From assembly GCF_030397665.1 (NCBI RefSeq), contig NZ_JAPUBT010000005.1, positions 248,001 to 312,000 on the forward strand: 64,000 nt of DNA. The letters are read 5' to 3'. This document shows positions 44,870 through 53,059 of this stretch, in pieces; positions within the stretch are counted from its first letter, which is position 1, and each line of letters starts with the position of its first letter. The notes under the pieces were generated by a model that worked only from the letters and a program-made list of their open reading frames with translations, ran no database searches and was not told the DNA's origin. The DNA comes from Janthinobacterium sp. SUN073 (GTDB lineage: Bacteria; Pseudomonadota; Gammaproteobacteria; Burkholderiales; Burkholderiaceae_D). Both the position numbers and the translations under genes were made by a program.

Positions 44870-45889
44870 ATGCGCCACCTGCCCTTGCTCCTGATTGCCG
44901 CCCTGTGCCTGCCTTGCGCCGCCAGCGCGCAAGACACCCCCGCCACCCTGGAGCAAGCCCTGCAAGCCCAGGACGGCGACAGCCATGGCGACTTGCGCGC
45001 AGTCGTCGTGCTGCGCGATGGCGCCATCGTCGCCGAACGCTATTACAACGGCGAGACGGCCGACACCCTGCACGACATCCGTTCGGCCGGCAAGAGCATC
45101 ACCGCGCTGCTGGTGGGCGCCGCCGTGGCACGGGGCCAGCTGGCGACAACAAAAACCGTGGGCGAGTACTGGCCCGAAGTAACTGGCAGCCCGGCCGGCA
45201 AGGTCGCCCTCGACGACTTGCTGACCATGCGTTCGGGCCTGGCGGCCTTTGATGAAGACGAACAGTCGCCGGGCAATGAAGACAAGCTCGATGCCGCGCC
45301 CGATCCCGCCGCCTTCGTGCGCGGCGTGCCGGCAGCAACAAAGCCGGGCAGCATCTACCGTTACAACTCGCTGGGTTCCTACATCGCGGGGAGAGTGGTG
45401 GAAAACGCCAGCGGCGCCGACCTGGAAGACTACGCCGCCAAGGTGCTGTTCGCACCGCTGGGCATCACGCGCTGGAGCTGGGGCCGCGACGTGGCCAAGC
45501 ACCCGAAAGGACAGGGCAATCTGTCGCTGCGCGCGCGCGACACGGCGAAGATTGGCCAGATGGTGCTCGACGACGGCGTGGTCGATGGCCGACGGGTGAT
45601 CGATGCGGCATGGATCAAGACCGCGCTGGCACCGCGCGTGACCATCGGCGCCGTGGACCGCTACGCCGACAGCTATGGCTATTTCTGGTACGCGAAGACG
45701 CAGGACATCGGAGGACAAAAGATCGCCGTGCATTTCGCCTCGGGCAATGGCGGCAACAAGATCTATGTGATACCGGCGCGCCGCATGGTCGTCAGCATCG
45801 CATCGAGCGCGTATGGCAAGGGTTATGGACAGCGCCGTTCGGAAGACATCCTCAAAGCCATCCTGAAGGCGGATGCAACGCAGATGTAA
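44870..45889 (+). CDS. Serine hydrolase of the class C beta-lactamase/DD-peptidase family
   Basis: 339 residues from ATG 44870, giving signal peptide MRHLPLLLIAALCLPCAASA; the frame is open to 44714, but that part overlaps the terminator. Catalytic Ser-x-x-Lys in IRSAGKSITALLVG, Tyr in YRYNSLGSYIAG and a late HFASGNGGNK box match the beta-lactamase (PF00144-type) fold. No strong SD. The 3' end overlaps the third TGTAA box. It may act in cell-wall or ester hydrolysis; it lies between two copies of the Asr-like pair. Confidence 0.82.
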   Translation: MRHLPLLLIAALCLPCAASAQDTPATLEQALQAQDGDSHGDLRAVVVLRDGAIVAERYYNGETADTLHDIRSAGKSITALLVGAAVARGQLATTKTVGEYWPEVTGSPAGKVALDDLLTMRSGLAAFDEDEQSPGNEDKLDAAPDPAAFVRGVPAATKPGSIYRYNSLGSYIAGRVVENASGADLEDYAAKVLFAPLGITRWSWGRDVAKHPKGQGNLSLRARDTAKIGQMVLDDGVVDGRRVIDAAWIKTALAPRVTIGAVDRYADSYGYFWYAKTQDIGGQKIAVHFASGNGGNKIYVIPARRMVVSIASSAYGKGYGQRRSEDILKAILKADATQM

Positions 45890-45899
45890 GCGTTTGTAA
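45885..45899 (+). promoter_or_regulatory. TGTAA-N5-TGTAA box, copy 3 (RstA-box-like)
   Basis: TGTAAGCGTTTGTAA, overlapping the stop codon of the serine hydrolase, 105 bp before ATG 46005. Downstream leader nearly identical to copy 2. Confidence 0.65.
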
Positions 45900-46004
45900 T
45901 GAGCGTCAACGCAAGCGTCCGGGGGCGCGTTTTATGCTCAGTGACACGGGAATCATCCCGCCACCAACAGACATACCAGACAAACCACCACCGAGGACTG
46001 CACC

Positions 46005-46364
46005 ATGAAAAAAGCAATTGTTACCCTGATCGCCGGCCTGTTCGCAACCGCAGCCTTCGCCCAAACCCCGGCAGCTCCGGCAGCGCATGCTACCGCAGCA
46101 GCCTCGGTGCCCGCCAAAGTGGAAGCGGCCCATACCAAGGCCGTCGTGAAAGCGGACGCCAAGGAAGCGCAAACGGTCGTCAAAGCGGATGCGAAAGAAG
46201 CGAAAGCCGTCGTCGCCGCGAAAACGGACGTCGCCAGCGCCAAAGCGGAAGCGGCCACCACGAAAGCCAAGGCGCACCACAAGGCCAAGAAAACCAAAGC
46301 CAAGGCTGACGAAAAGCTGGCATCGGCCACCGCCGCTGCACCAGCCCCAGCACCAGCCAAGTAA
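46005..46364 (+). CDS. Small secreted Ala/Lys-rich protein, Asr-like, paralogue 4
   Basis: 119 residues, the longest of the five. Signal peptide MKKAIVTLIAGLFATAAFA; mature repeats VVKADAKEAQTVVKADAKEA, i.e. an extra KADAKE unit compared with paralogue 2; basic AHHKAKKTKAKAD patch and APAPAK end. With its leader it is clearly a duplicate of paralogue 2. First gene of a pair. Confidence 0.8.
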   Translation: MKKAIVTLIAGLFATAAFAQTPAAPAAHATAAASVPAKVEAAHTKAVVKADAKEAQTVVKADAKEAKAVVAAKTDVASAKAEAATTKAKAHHKAKKTKAKADEKLASATAAAPAPAPAK

Positions 46365-46406
46365 TTCCGACACACCTGACTGACCACATATACCAAGGAT
46401 CTTAAA

Positions 46407-46670
46407 ATGAAAAAAGTTATCGCCACCCTGATCGCCAGCCTGTTCGCCACCGCCGCTTTCGCCCAGACGCCAGCCGTCGCGCCAGTCGCACCAGTGGCAC
46501 CGATTCCTGTCGTCGCCCCAGTCGTCAAGGCCGAAGCGCCGGCCGCCGCCGTCAAGCCTGCGACGCACAAGAAAGCCAAGCATCACAAGGCGAAAAAAGC
46601 GGCAGCGGCAACGCCAGCAGCTCCGGCCGCACCAGCAGCTTCCGCACCGGCAGCAGCGCCAGCCAAGTAA
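46407..46670 (+). CDS. Small secreted Ala/Lys-rich protein, Asr-like, paralogue 5
   Basis: 87 residues. Signal peptide MKKVIATLIASLFATAAFA, then a Pro/Val/Ala-rich stretch (VAPVAPVAPIPVVAPV) in place of the KADAKE repeats, a basic HKKAKHHKAKKA patch and an AAPAK end. It is the most divergent member and the closest in composition to E. coli Asr (His/Lys/Ala/Pro). SD AAGGA. The terminator lies at 46688. Confidence 0.8.
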   Translation: MKKVIATLIASLFATAAFAQTPAVAPVAPVAPIPVVAPVVKAEAPAAAVKPATHKKAKHHKAKKAAAATPAAPAAPAASAPAAAPAK

Positions 46671-46687
46671 TCGCGCCCGCGCAAGCC

Positions 46688-46715
46688 AAAAAGACAGGGT
46701 TTTCCCTGTCTTTTT
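46688..46715. terminator. Bidirectional hairpin terminator
   Basis: AAAAAGACAGGG (46688-46699), TTTT loop, CCCTGTCTTTTT (46704-46715). It ends paralogue 5 and could serve the convergent RND operon. Confidence 0.85.
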
Positions 46716-46850
46716 TTCGTCCGCTTTTTCGTGTATTTATTTCGGCATCAGCACCGGGTGAAAAAAACGGCGCCATGCAAGCGCACGACGCCGTTCTCGA
46801 TAGGCATCCCTTGCCGCGGGCCGGACACTCCAGCCCGCGGTGCCGGGAAA

Positions 46851-48344
46851 CTAGTTGGCCGCGACCTGCGGCTCCGTTTCGCCCCAGCCGCCGCCCAGCG
46901 CGCGGATCAGCGCCACGGTGGTGACGGCGCGGTTGCCGCGCAATTGCACGGCATTGCGCTCGATGGCCGCCAGGTTGCGCTGCGCGTCGAGCAAATCGAG
47001 GTAGCTGGAACGGCCCGCGTCGTACAGCTTTTGCGCCAGGTCGGCCGAACGGCGCGCCGAAACGACGGCTTCGTCGATCTGCTGCGTCTGGCCCGACAGG
47101 ATGCGCAAGCCGGCCAGGTTGTCTTCCACCTCGGCGAAGGCCACCAGCACGCTCTGGCGATACGTCGCCACCGACTCTTCCAGCTGCGCTTCGCTGCGGC
47201 TCACGGCCGCCTTGTTGCGGCCACCGTCGATGATCGGCATCGACATCAGGGCGCCCAGCAGCCAGGAGCGGCTGCTCCACTTGAAGATGTCCGAGAAGGT
47301 ATCGGACGCGCCGCCGCCGGACGCATTCAGGGTCAGGGCCGGGAACATGGCCGATTTCGCCACACCGATGCGCGCATTCGACGCTTCCATGGTGCGCTGC
47401 GCCGACGCGATGTCGGGACGGCGCTCCAGCAGGGACGACGGCATGCCGGCCGGGATCACGGGCAGGAAGCCGCTGTCTTGCAGCGGGTTGACGCTCGCAG
47501 TGAAACTGGCGGCCGGTTTGCCCAGCAGGACGGCCAGCGCATGCTCGCCGGTGGCGCGCTGGCGCTGCAGGCCGATGGCCTCGGCGCGCGTCGTCGACAG
47601 CTCCGTGCGGGCACGCGACAAATCGAATTCGCCGATGTCGCCCAGGTCATAGCGGCGCTGGTTCACATGCACGCTTTCCTCGCGCAGGCGCACCGTCTGG
47701 GCCAATGTCGCCAGTTCGGCATCCGTGGCGCGCAGCTGGAAGTAGGTTTGCGCCACGTCGGCCTGCAGCGACAACAGCACGGAACGGTAAGTCGCTTCCA
47801 CGGCCAGCGCATCGCTGCGCGAGGCGCTGACGTTCGATGCCACGCGGCCGAACAAATCGACTTCGTAGCTGGCCGTCAGGCTGGCCTGGTAGACATTGGT
47901 CGCCGCCACCGGCGCGCCGTTCGGCAAGCCGAGCGACACGGCGGAAGCGCGGTTGCGCTGGCCGCCCACGTTGACGCCCACTTGCGGGATGCGGTCCGCT
48001 TCGGCGATGCCGGCAATCGCCCTCGCCTGCTTGACGCGGGCGGCGGCCACGGCCAGGTTGGCATTCGCCTGCGTGGCCTCATTAATCAGACTGGTCAGGG
48101 CCGGATCATTGAATGCCAGCCACCATTCGCCGCGCGCCTGGCGCTCGGCGGGCACGCCCTGCTTCCAGCGCGTGCCATCGGCCGCCGTCTGCACGGCCGG
48201 CAAGGTTTGCGCTTCCTTGAACGCCGTCGGCGTCTCGATCTGCGGCTGCTTGAACTCCGGCGCCGCGCAGGCGGCCAGCAGCACGGCGGCGGCCATGGCG
48301 CTCAAGACGGGCTTGACGCGCCCGATGATTTCCTTGGTTTTCAA
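46851..48344 (-). CDS. RND efflux outer-membrane lipoprotein (OprM/NodT family)
   Basis: 497 residues. The signal peptide ends in a lipobox LLAACAAPEFKQP, so the channel is lipid-anchored; two outer-membrane-efflux repeats follow, with ARVKQARAIAGIAEADRIPQ and the second LERRPDIASAQRTMEASNAR. It forms the trimeric exit duct of a tripartite pump. The ATG at 48344 overlaps the permease stop by ATGA. Third gene of the operon. Confidence 0.93.
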   Translation of the reverse strand: MKTKEIIGRVKPVLSAMAAAVLLAACAAPEFKQPQIETPTAFKEAQTLPAVQTAADGTRWKQGVPAERQARGEWWLAFNDPALTSLINEATQANANLAVAAARVKQARAIAGIAEADRIPQVGVNVGGQRNRASAVSLGLPNGAPVAATNVYQASLTASYEVDLFGRVASNVSASRSDALAVEATYRSVLLSLQADVAQTYFQLRATDAELATLAQTVRLREESVHVNQRRYDLGDIGEFDLSRARTELSTTRAEAIGLQRQRATGEHALAVLLGKPAASFTASVNPLQDSGFLPVIPAGMPSSLLERRPDIASAQRTMEASNARIGVAKSAMFPALTLNASGGGASDTFSDIFKWSSRSWLLGALMSMPIIDGGRNKAAVSRSEAQLEESVATYRQSVLVAFAEVEDNLAGLRILSGQTQQIDEAVVSARRSADLAQKLYDAGRSSYLDLLDAQRNLAAIERNAVQLRGNRAVTTVALIRALGGGWGETEPQVAAN

Positions 48345-51300
48345 TATATATCTCCTTCCAGGTCCAGCACTGGCGCAGCGCTTGGCTTGGCGGCAGCGGC
48401 GGCTGGTTTTTTCTCAAAACGCTGCGCCAGGGTGCGCAGCAGTACGTAGAACACGGGCGTCAGGAACAGGCCGAAGAAGGTCACGCCCAGCATGCCGGCG
48501 AACACCGCCACGCCCATGGCATGGCGCATTTCCGAACCGGCGCCGTGCGAGAACACCAGGGGCACCACGCCCATGATGAAGGCGATCGACGTCATCAGAA
48601 TCGGACGCAGGCGCAGGCGGCACGCTTCCAGCGCCGCTTGCACGACGCTGCGGCCATGCTCTTCCAGTTCGCGGGCAAATTCCACGATCAGGATCGCATT
48701 CTTCGACGCCAGCCCCACCAGCACGAACAGCGCGATCTGGGTGAACACATTGTTGTCGCCGCCGGTCAGTTTCACGCCAAGCAAGGCGCAAAGGATGGAC
48801 ATCGGCACGATCAGGATCACGGCCAGCGGCAGGGTCCAGCTTTCGTACTGGGCGGCCAGTACCAGGAACACCAGCAGCACGCACAGCGGGAAGACATAGA
48901 TCATCGTATTGCCGGACAAGATGTCCTGATAAGTCAGCTCCGTCCATTCATACGAAATCCCCTGCGGCAGCACTTCCTTGGCGATGCGTTCCAGCGCCGC
49001 TTGCGCCTGGCCGCTCGATACGCCAGGGGCGGCGCCGCCGTTGAAATCGGCTGCGGCGTAAGCGTTATAGCGCTGAACGCGGTCAGGACCATAGCTATCC
49101 TTGACGCGCATCAGCGACGACAGCGGGATCATTTCGCCTTTGTTGCTACGCACCTTCAGCTGCGCGATATCCTGCGCATGCGAACGGAACGCCGCATCGG
49201 CCTGCACGCGCACCTGGTAGGTGCGGCCAAACTGGTTGAAGTCATTCACGTACAGCGAACCGAGGTTGATCTGCAAGGTCTGGTAGATGGTCGCCAGCGG
49301 CACGCCCATCTGCTTGGCCTTCACTCGGTCGACGTCGGCAAACAGCTGCGGCACGTTGATCTGGTAGCCCGAGAACACACCCGCCAGTTCCGGCGTCTGG
49401 TAGGCCTTGGCGGCCAGCGCCTGGGTGGCGTTGTACAGCGCGTCGTAACCGAGGTTGCCACGGTCTTCGATCATCATCTTGAAGCCGCCGATGGTACCGA
49501 GGCCGTTGACCGGCGGTGGCGGGAAGACCATGATGAAGGCGTCCTGAATACCGCCCAGGCGCTTGTTGATCTCGGCCGCGATGGCGCCGCCCGACAATTC
49601 CTTGGTAGTGCGTTCGTCGAACGGCTTCAGGGTAGCGAAGACGATGCCGGCGTTCGGCGCATTGGTGAAGTCGTTGATCGACAGGCCGGGGAAGGCGATC
49701 GTCGATTCGACGCCGGGCACCGATTTGATGACATCGGACATGCGGCGCACGACATCTTCCGTGCGGTCCAGCGAAGCGGCGTCGGGCAATTGCGCAAAGC
49801 CCACCAGGTACTGCTTGTCCTGCGCTGGCACGAAACCGGCCGGCACGGACTTGAAGGTGAAGATGGCGGCGACGACCAGCAGCGCATACACGCCAAGCGA
49901 GGCGCTCTTGCGGCCCAATACACCCTTCACGCCCGCTTCATAGCGGTGCGAAGCGCGGCCGAAGAAGCGGTTGAACCAGGCGAAGAAGCGGCCGAAGACC
50001 ATGTCCATGCCGCGCGTCAGCGCATCCTTCGGCGCATCGTGCGGTTTCAACAGCGCGGCCGACAGGGCCGGCGCCAGGGTCAGCGAGCTGAAAGCGGAGA
50101 TCACGGTCGAAATGGCGATGGTCAGCGCGAACTGGCGGTAGAACTCGCCCGACAGGCCCGGCACGAAGGCGATCGGCACGAACACGGCGCACAGCACCAG
50201 GGCGATGGCGACGATAGGACCGCTGACCTCTTTCATGGCCTGAATGGTGGCGTCGCGCGGCGAGAGGCCTTCCTCGATGTTGCGCTCGACGTTTTCCACC
50301 ACCACGATGGCGTCATCGACGACGATACCGATGGCCAGCACGAGGCCGAACAGCGACAGCGTGTTGATCGAGAAGCCGAAGCCCAGCATCACGGCAAAGG
50401 TACCGACGATCGACACGGGAACGGCCAAGAGCGGAATAATCGAGGCGCGCCAGGTTTGCAGGAAGATGATCACCACCAGCACCACCAGGGCGATCGCTTC
50501 GAGCAGGGTATGGATCACCGCTTCGATGGACGAGCGCACGAACTGCGTGGGGTCGTACTCGATGCGGTATTCCACGCCTTGCGGAAAGTCTTTTTTCAGC
50601 TCTTCCATCTTGGAACGCACGTCGGAAGACAATTGCAGCGCGTTGGCGTTCGGCGCTTCGAAAATACCCATGCCGACGGCCGGATTATTGTTCAGCAGCG
50701 AACGCAGCGAGTAGCTGTTGGCGCCCATTTCCACGCGCGCCACGTCTTTCAGGTGCGTGATGGCGCCGTCGGCATTGGTGCGCACGATGATGGCGCCGAA
50801 TTCCTCGGGCGTCTGCAGACGGCCCTGGGTATTGACGGTCAGCTGGAATTCCGAGTTCTTCGCTGGCGAGGCGCCGATCACGCCGGCAGCCACCTGCACG
50901 TTCTGCTCGCGGATGGCGTCGACGACGTCATTGGCCGTCATGCCGCGCGCCGCCACCTTTTGCGGGTCGAGCCAGATGCGCATGGCATAGTCGCCGGCGC
51001 CAAAGATCTGGATGTCGCCCATGCCGGGCAGACGGGCCAATTGGTCCTTGACGTTCAGCACCGCGTAGTTACGCAGGTACATGTCGTCATAGCGCTTGTT
51101 CGGCGAGACCAGGTGCACCACCATGGTCAGATTCGGCGACGATTTGACGGTCGTCACGCCGATCTGGCGCACTTCCTCGGGCAGGCGCGGCAAGGCGCGC
51201 TGCACGCGGTTCTGCACCTGCGTCTCGGCCTGCTCGACGTTGGTGCCGATCTTGAAGGTCACGGTCAACATCATCGAACCGTCGGACGTGTTTTGCGAGG

Positions 51301-51541
51301 ACATATAAAGCATGTTCTCGACGCCGTTGATCTGCTCTTCGAGCGGCGCGGCGACGGTTTCGGCGATCACTTTCGGGTTGGCGCCCGGGTATTGCGCGCG
51401 CACCACCACGGATGGCGGCACGACGTCCGGATATTCGGAGATGGGCAGGCCGAATATCGACAGCAGCCCGGCCACGAATATGACGATCGACAGCACCGCC
51501 GCGAAAATCGGCTTGTCGATGAAAAAGCGGGAAAAATTCAT
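48341..51541 (-). CDS. RND multidrug efflux permease (AcrB/MexB, HAE1 type)
   Basis: 1066 residues, the usual length. N-terminus FSRFFIDKPIFAAVLSIVIF; TM4 proton-relay GIVVDDAIVVVENVERN with the double Asp; two large periplasmic loops; the C-terminal membrane block VGLASKNAILIVEFARELEE. Drug/proton antiporter of the inner membrane. The start is 2 bp after the adaptor stop. The C-terminal tail is Ala/Lys-rich. Confidence 0.95.
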   Translation of the reverse strand: MNFSRFFIDKPIFAAVLSIVIFVAGLLSIFGLPISEYPDVVPPSVVVRAQYPGANPKVIAETVAAPLEEQINGVENMLYMSSQNTSDGSMMLTVTFKIGTNVEQAETQVQNRVQRALPRLPEEVRQIGVTTVKSSPNLTMVVHLVSPNKRYDDMYLRNYAVLNVKDQLARLPGMGDIQIFGAGDYAMRIWLDPQKVAARGMTANDVVDAIREQNVQVAAGVIGASPAKNSEFQLTVNTQGRLQTPEEFGAIIVRTNADGAITHLKDVARVEMGANSYSLRSLLNNNPAVGMGIFEAPNANALQLSSDVRSKMEELKKDFPQGVEYRIEYDPTQFVRSSIEAVIHTLLEAIALVVLVVIIFLQTWRASIIPLLAVPVSIVGTFAVMLGFGFSINTLSLFGLVLAIGIVVDDAIVVVENVERNIEEGLSPRDATIQAMKEVSGPIVAIALVLCAVFVPIAFVPGLSGEFYRQFALTIAISTVISAFSSLTLAPALSAALLKPHDAPKDALTRGMDMVFGRFFAWFNRFFGRASHRYEAGVKGVLGRKSASLGVYALLVVAAIFTFKSVPAGFVPAQDKQYLVGFAQLPDAASLDRTEDVVRRMSDVIKSVPGVESTIAFPGLSINDFTNAPNAGIVFATLKPFDERTTKELSGGAIAAEINKRLGGIQDAFIMVFPPPPVNGLGTIGGFKMMIEDRGNLGYDALYNATQALAAKAYQTPELAGVFSGYQINVPQLFADVDRVKAKQMGVPLATIYQTLQINLGSLYVNDFNQFGRTYQVRVQADAAFRSHAQDIAQLKVRSNKGEMIPLSSLMRVKDSYGPDRVQRYNAYAAADFNGGAAPGVSSGQAQAALERIAKEVLPQGISYEWTELTYQDILSGNTMIYVFPLCVLLVFLVLAAQYESWTLPLAVILIVPMSILCALLGVKLTGGDNNVFTQIALFVLVGLASKNAILIVEFARELEEHGRSVVQAALEACRLRLRPILMTSIAFIMGVVPLVFSHGAGSEMRHAMGVAVFAGMLGVTFFGLFLTPVFYVLLRTLAQRFEKKPAAAAAKPSAAPVLDLEGDIY

Positions 51542-51543
51542 GT

Positions 51544-52788
51544 TTATTCCTTGGAAGTCGATGCGGCTTTCGCGGCGATCTTGGCGTCTTTTGCTTCAGG
51601 TTTTGCGGGGGCGACGGGCGCGGTCGGATCGAAATCCATGGCCACCATCTGCGGCGTCACCGGTGCGCCGGGGCGCACGCGCTGCAAGCCGTTGACGACG
51701 ATCTTTTCGCCCGCTTTCAAGCCTTCACGCACCACGCGCAAGCCGTCCGAGTTCGGGCCCAGCTTGACGGCGCGGTACTCGGCCTTGTTGTCGGCACCCA
51801 CCACGTAGACATACTTGCGGCTCTGGTCCGTGCCGACGGCGCGGTCGGAGATCAACAGGGCCGTGCTTTGCGCCTGCGGACCGTTGCCGCCGTCGAGCAA
51901 GATGCGCGCGAACAGGCCAGGCACCAGCTGGCGCTCGGCGTTGGCGAAGGTGGCGCGCATGCGCACGCTGCCCGTGGCCGGGTCGAGCTGGTTGTCGACG
52001 AATTCCAGCTTGCCTTCATGCGGGAAGCCCGTTTCATTGGCCAGGCCCACCTTGACGGTGACGGGCGTGCCCTTTTGCGCCGTGCCGGCCACGCGCAGAT
52101 AGGTATCTTCATCGCCGTCGAAGCTGGCGTAGATGCGGTCCGTCGACACCACGGAAGTGAGGATGGCGGAAGCGTCGATCAGGTTGCCGACGGTGATTTC
52201 GGCCTTGCTGACACGGCCGCTGATCGGCGCCTGCACCTGCGTGTACGACAGGTTCAGCCTGGCCGCTTCATACGCGGCTTGTGCCGAGCGGGCGTTCGCA
52301 TCCAGCTCTTTCAGGCCCGAGGCCTTTTCATCGAATTCGCGCTGGGCGATGGCTTTTTCAGCCAGCAGCTTTTCAGCGCGCGACAGTTCCAGCTTGGCCA
52401 GTTCCGCCTTGGCGCGGGCGGAAGCTGCCGTGCCTTCGGCGCGCGAGACTTCAGCCTGGAACGGACGCGGATCGATGACGAACAGCACCTCGCCCTTTTT
52501 GACTTCGCTGCCCGGCTTGAAATTGACGGCGGTAATGAAGCCGCCGACTCTCGAGCGGATTTCCACGCGCTCGATCGCTTCCAGGCGGCCCGAGAATTCC
52601 TGCGTTTCCGTGATCTGTTTTTCAATGACGGCGGCGGCCGAGATGGGCGGGCCGCCGGCTGCTGGCGCGTCGGGCACCTTGCTGTTGGCCGAATCGCAGC
52701 CGGCCAGGCTTACTGCCACCAGTCCTGCCAGCGCGAGCGAGGCAGCCAGGGGCTTCAGCAGAGTGGAAAATTGTTGAACGTTTTTCAT
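51544..52788 (-). CDS. RND periplasmic adaptor lipoprotein (AcrA/MexA family)
   Basis: 414 residues from ATG 52788 with AGGGA upstream; the frame is open to 52893, but that part is unlike the family. Lipobox LAGC follows a hydrophobic stretch. Then barrel-sandwich VEIRSRVGGFITAVNFKPGS, an alpha-hairpin about 100-165, the LSYTQVQAPISGRVSK lipoyl half and a C-terminal membrane-proximal domain. It links the permease to the outer-membrane duct. First gene of the operon. Confidence 0.93.
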   Translation of the reverse strand: MKNVQQFSTLLKPLAASLALAGLVAVSLAGCDSANSKVPDAPAAGGPPISAAAVIEKQITETQEFSGRLEAIERVEIRSRVGGFITAVNFKPGSEVKKGEVLFVIDPRPFQAEVSRAEGTAASARAKAELAKLELSRAEKLLAEKAIAQREFDEKASGLKELDANARSAQAAYEAARLNLSYTQVQAPISGRVSKAEITVGNLIDASAILTSVVSTDRIYASFDGDEDTYLRVAGTAQKGTPVTVKVGLANETGFPHEGKLEFVDNQLDPATGSVRMRATFANAERQLVPGLFARILLDGGNGPQAQSTALLISDRAVGTDQSRKYVYVVGADNKAEYRAVKLGPNSDGLRVVREGLKAGEKIVVNGLQRVRPGAPVTPQMVAMDFDPTAPVAPAKPEAKDAKIAAKAASTSKE

Positions 52789-52978
52789 TTTATTTCCCTG
52801 TTTTATGAAAATTTCTAATGGTATGGGCGGCAGGAAGCAACCCAACTGACAAAGTGAAAAGTGGTGCCATGGCGCCCGACGGCGCTCGATCAAAGGTAAA
52901 CAGGCCGCCAGCGGGTTAAAAGCGGACGGGGACGACGAAGCTGGCTGTGCGAGCGCACAACGCAGACAAGATGGGAAC

Positions 52979-52994
52979 TACACTGCGTAGTGTA
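52979..52994. promoter_or_regulatory. Operator palindrome 1 of the RND operon
   Basis: TACACT-GCGT-AGTGTA, a perfect inverted repeat covering the predicted -10 hexamer of the RND promoter. Confidence 0.65.
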
Positions 52995-53017
52995 GCAACC
53001 GAAACTCAAAAAGTAAA
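52989..53017 (-). promoter_or_regulatory. Predicted sigma-70 promoter of the RND operon
   Basis: On the minus strand TTTACT (53017-53012) and TACACT (52994-52989) are separated by exactly 17 nt; each matches 4 of 6 consensus bases. The adaptor ATG is about 200 nt downstream, giving a long leader. Both hexamers overlap operator palindromes. Confidence 0.55.
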
Positions 53018-53029
53018 CTAGTTAGTGTA
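53014..53029. promoter_or_regulatory. Operator palindrome 2 of the RND operon
   Basis: TAAACT-AGTT-AGTGTA, the same layout as palindrome 1 with one mismatch in the arms, centred 35 bp upstream and overlapping the predicted -35. Confidence 0.6.
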
Positions 53030-53059
53030 AGTTTTTTTGCGGTGCCGCAGATGGCGGCT

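Noticed and set aside
41166-45899. The LytTR regulator at 41670 as the binder of the TGTAA boxes
   Set aside because: Position is suggestive, but TGTAA-N5-TGTAA with 10-bp period fits OmpR-family boxes such as RstA and does not fit the usual LytTR repeat. Proximity alone is weak evidence.
41278-46670. Reading the Ala/Lys-rich proteins as histone H1-like DNA-binding proteins
   Set aside because: All five have clear signal peptides with an AFA-Q cleavage site, so the mature chains should be periplasmic or secreted.
48521-51808. A 1095-codon open frame antisense to the RND permease, and similar long antisense frames over the kinases and the ferredoxin oxidoreductase
   Set aside because: Frames opposite high-GC genes stay open by codon bias. 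Their translations are His/Gln/Arg-rich with no domain, while the sense strand has complete conserved proteins.
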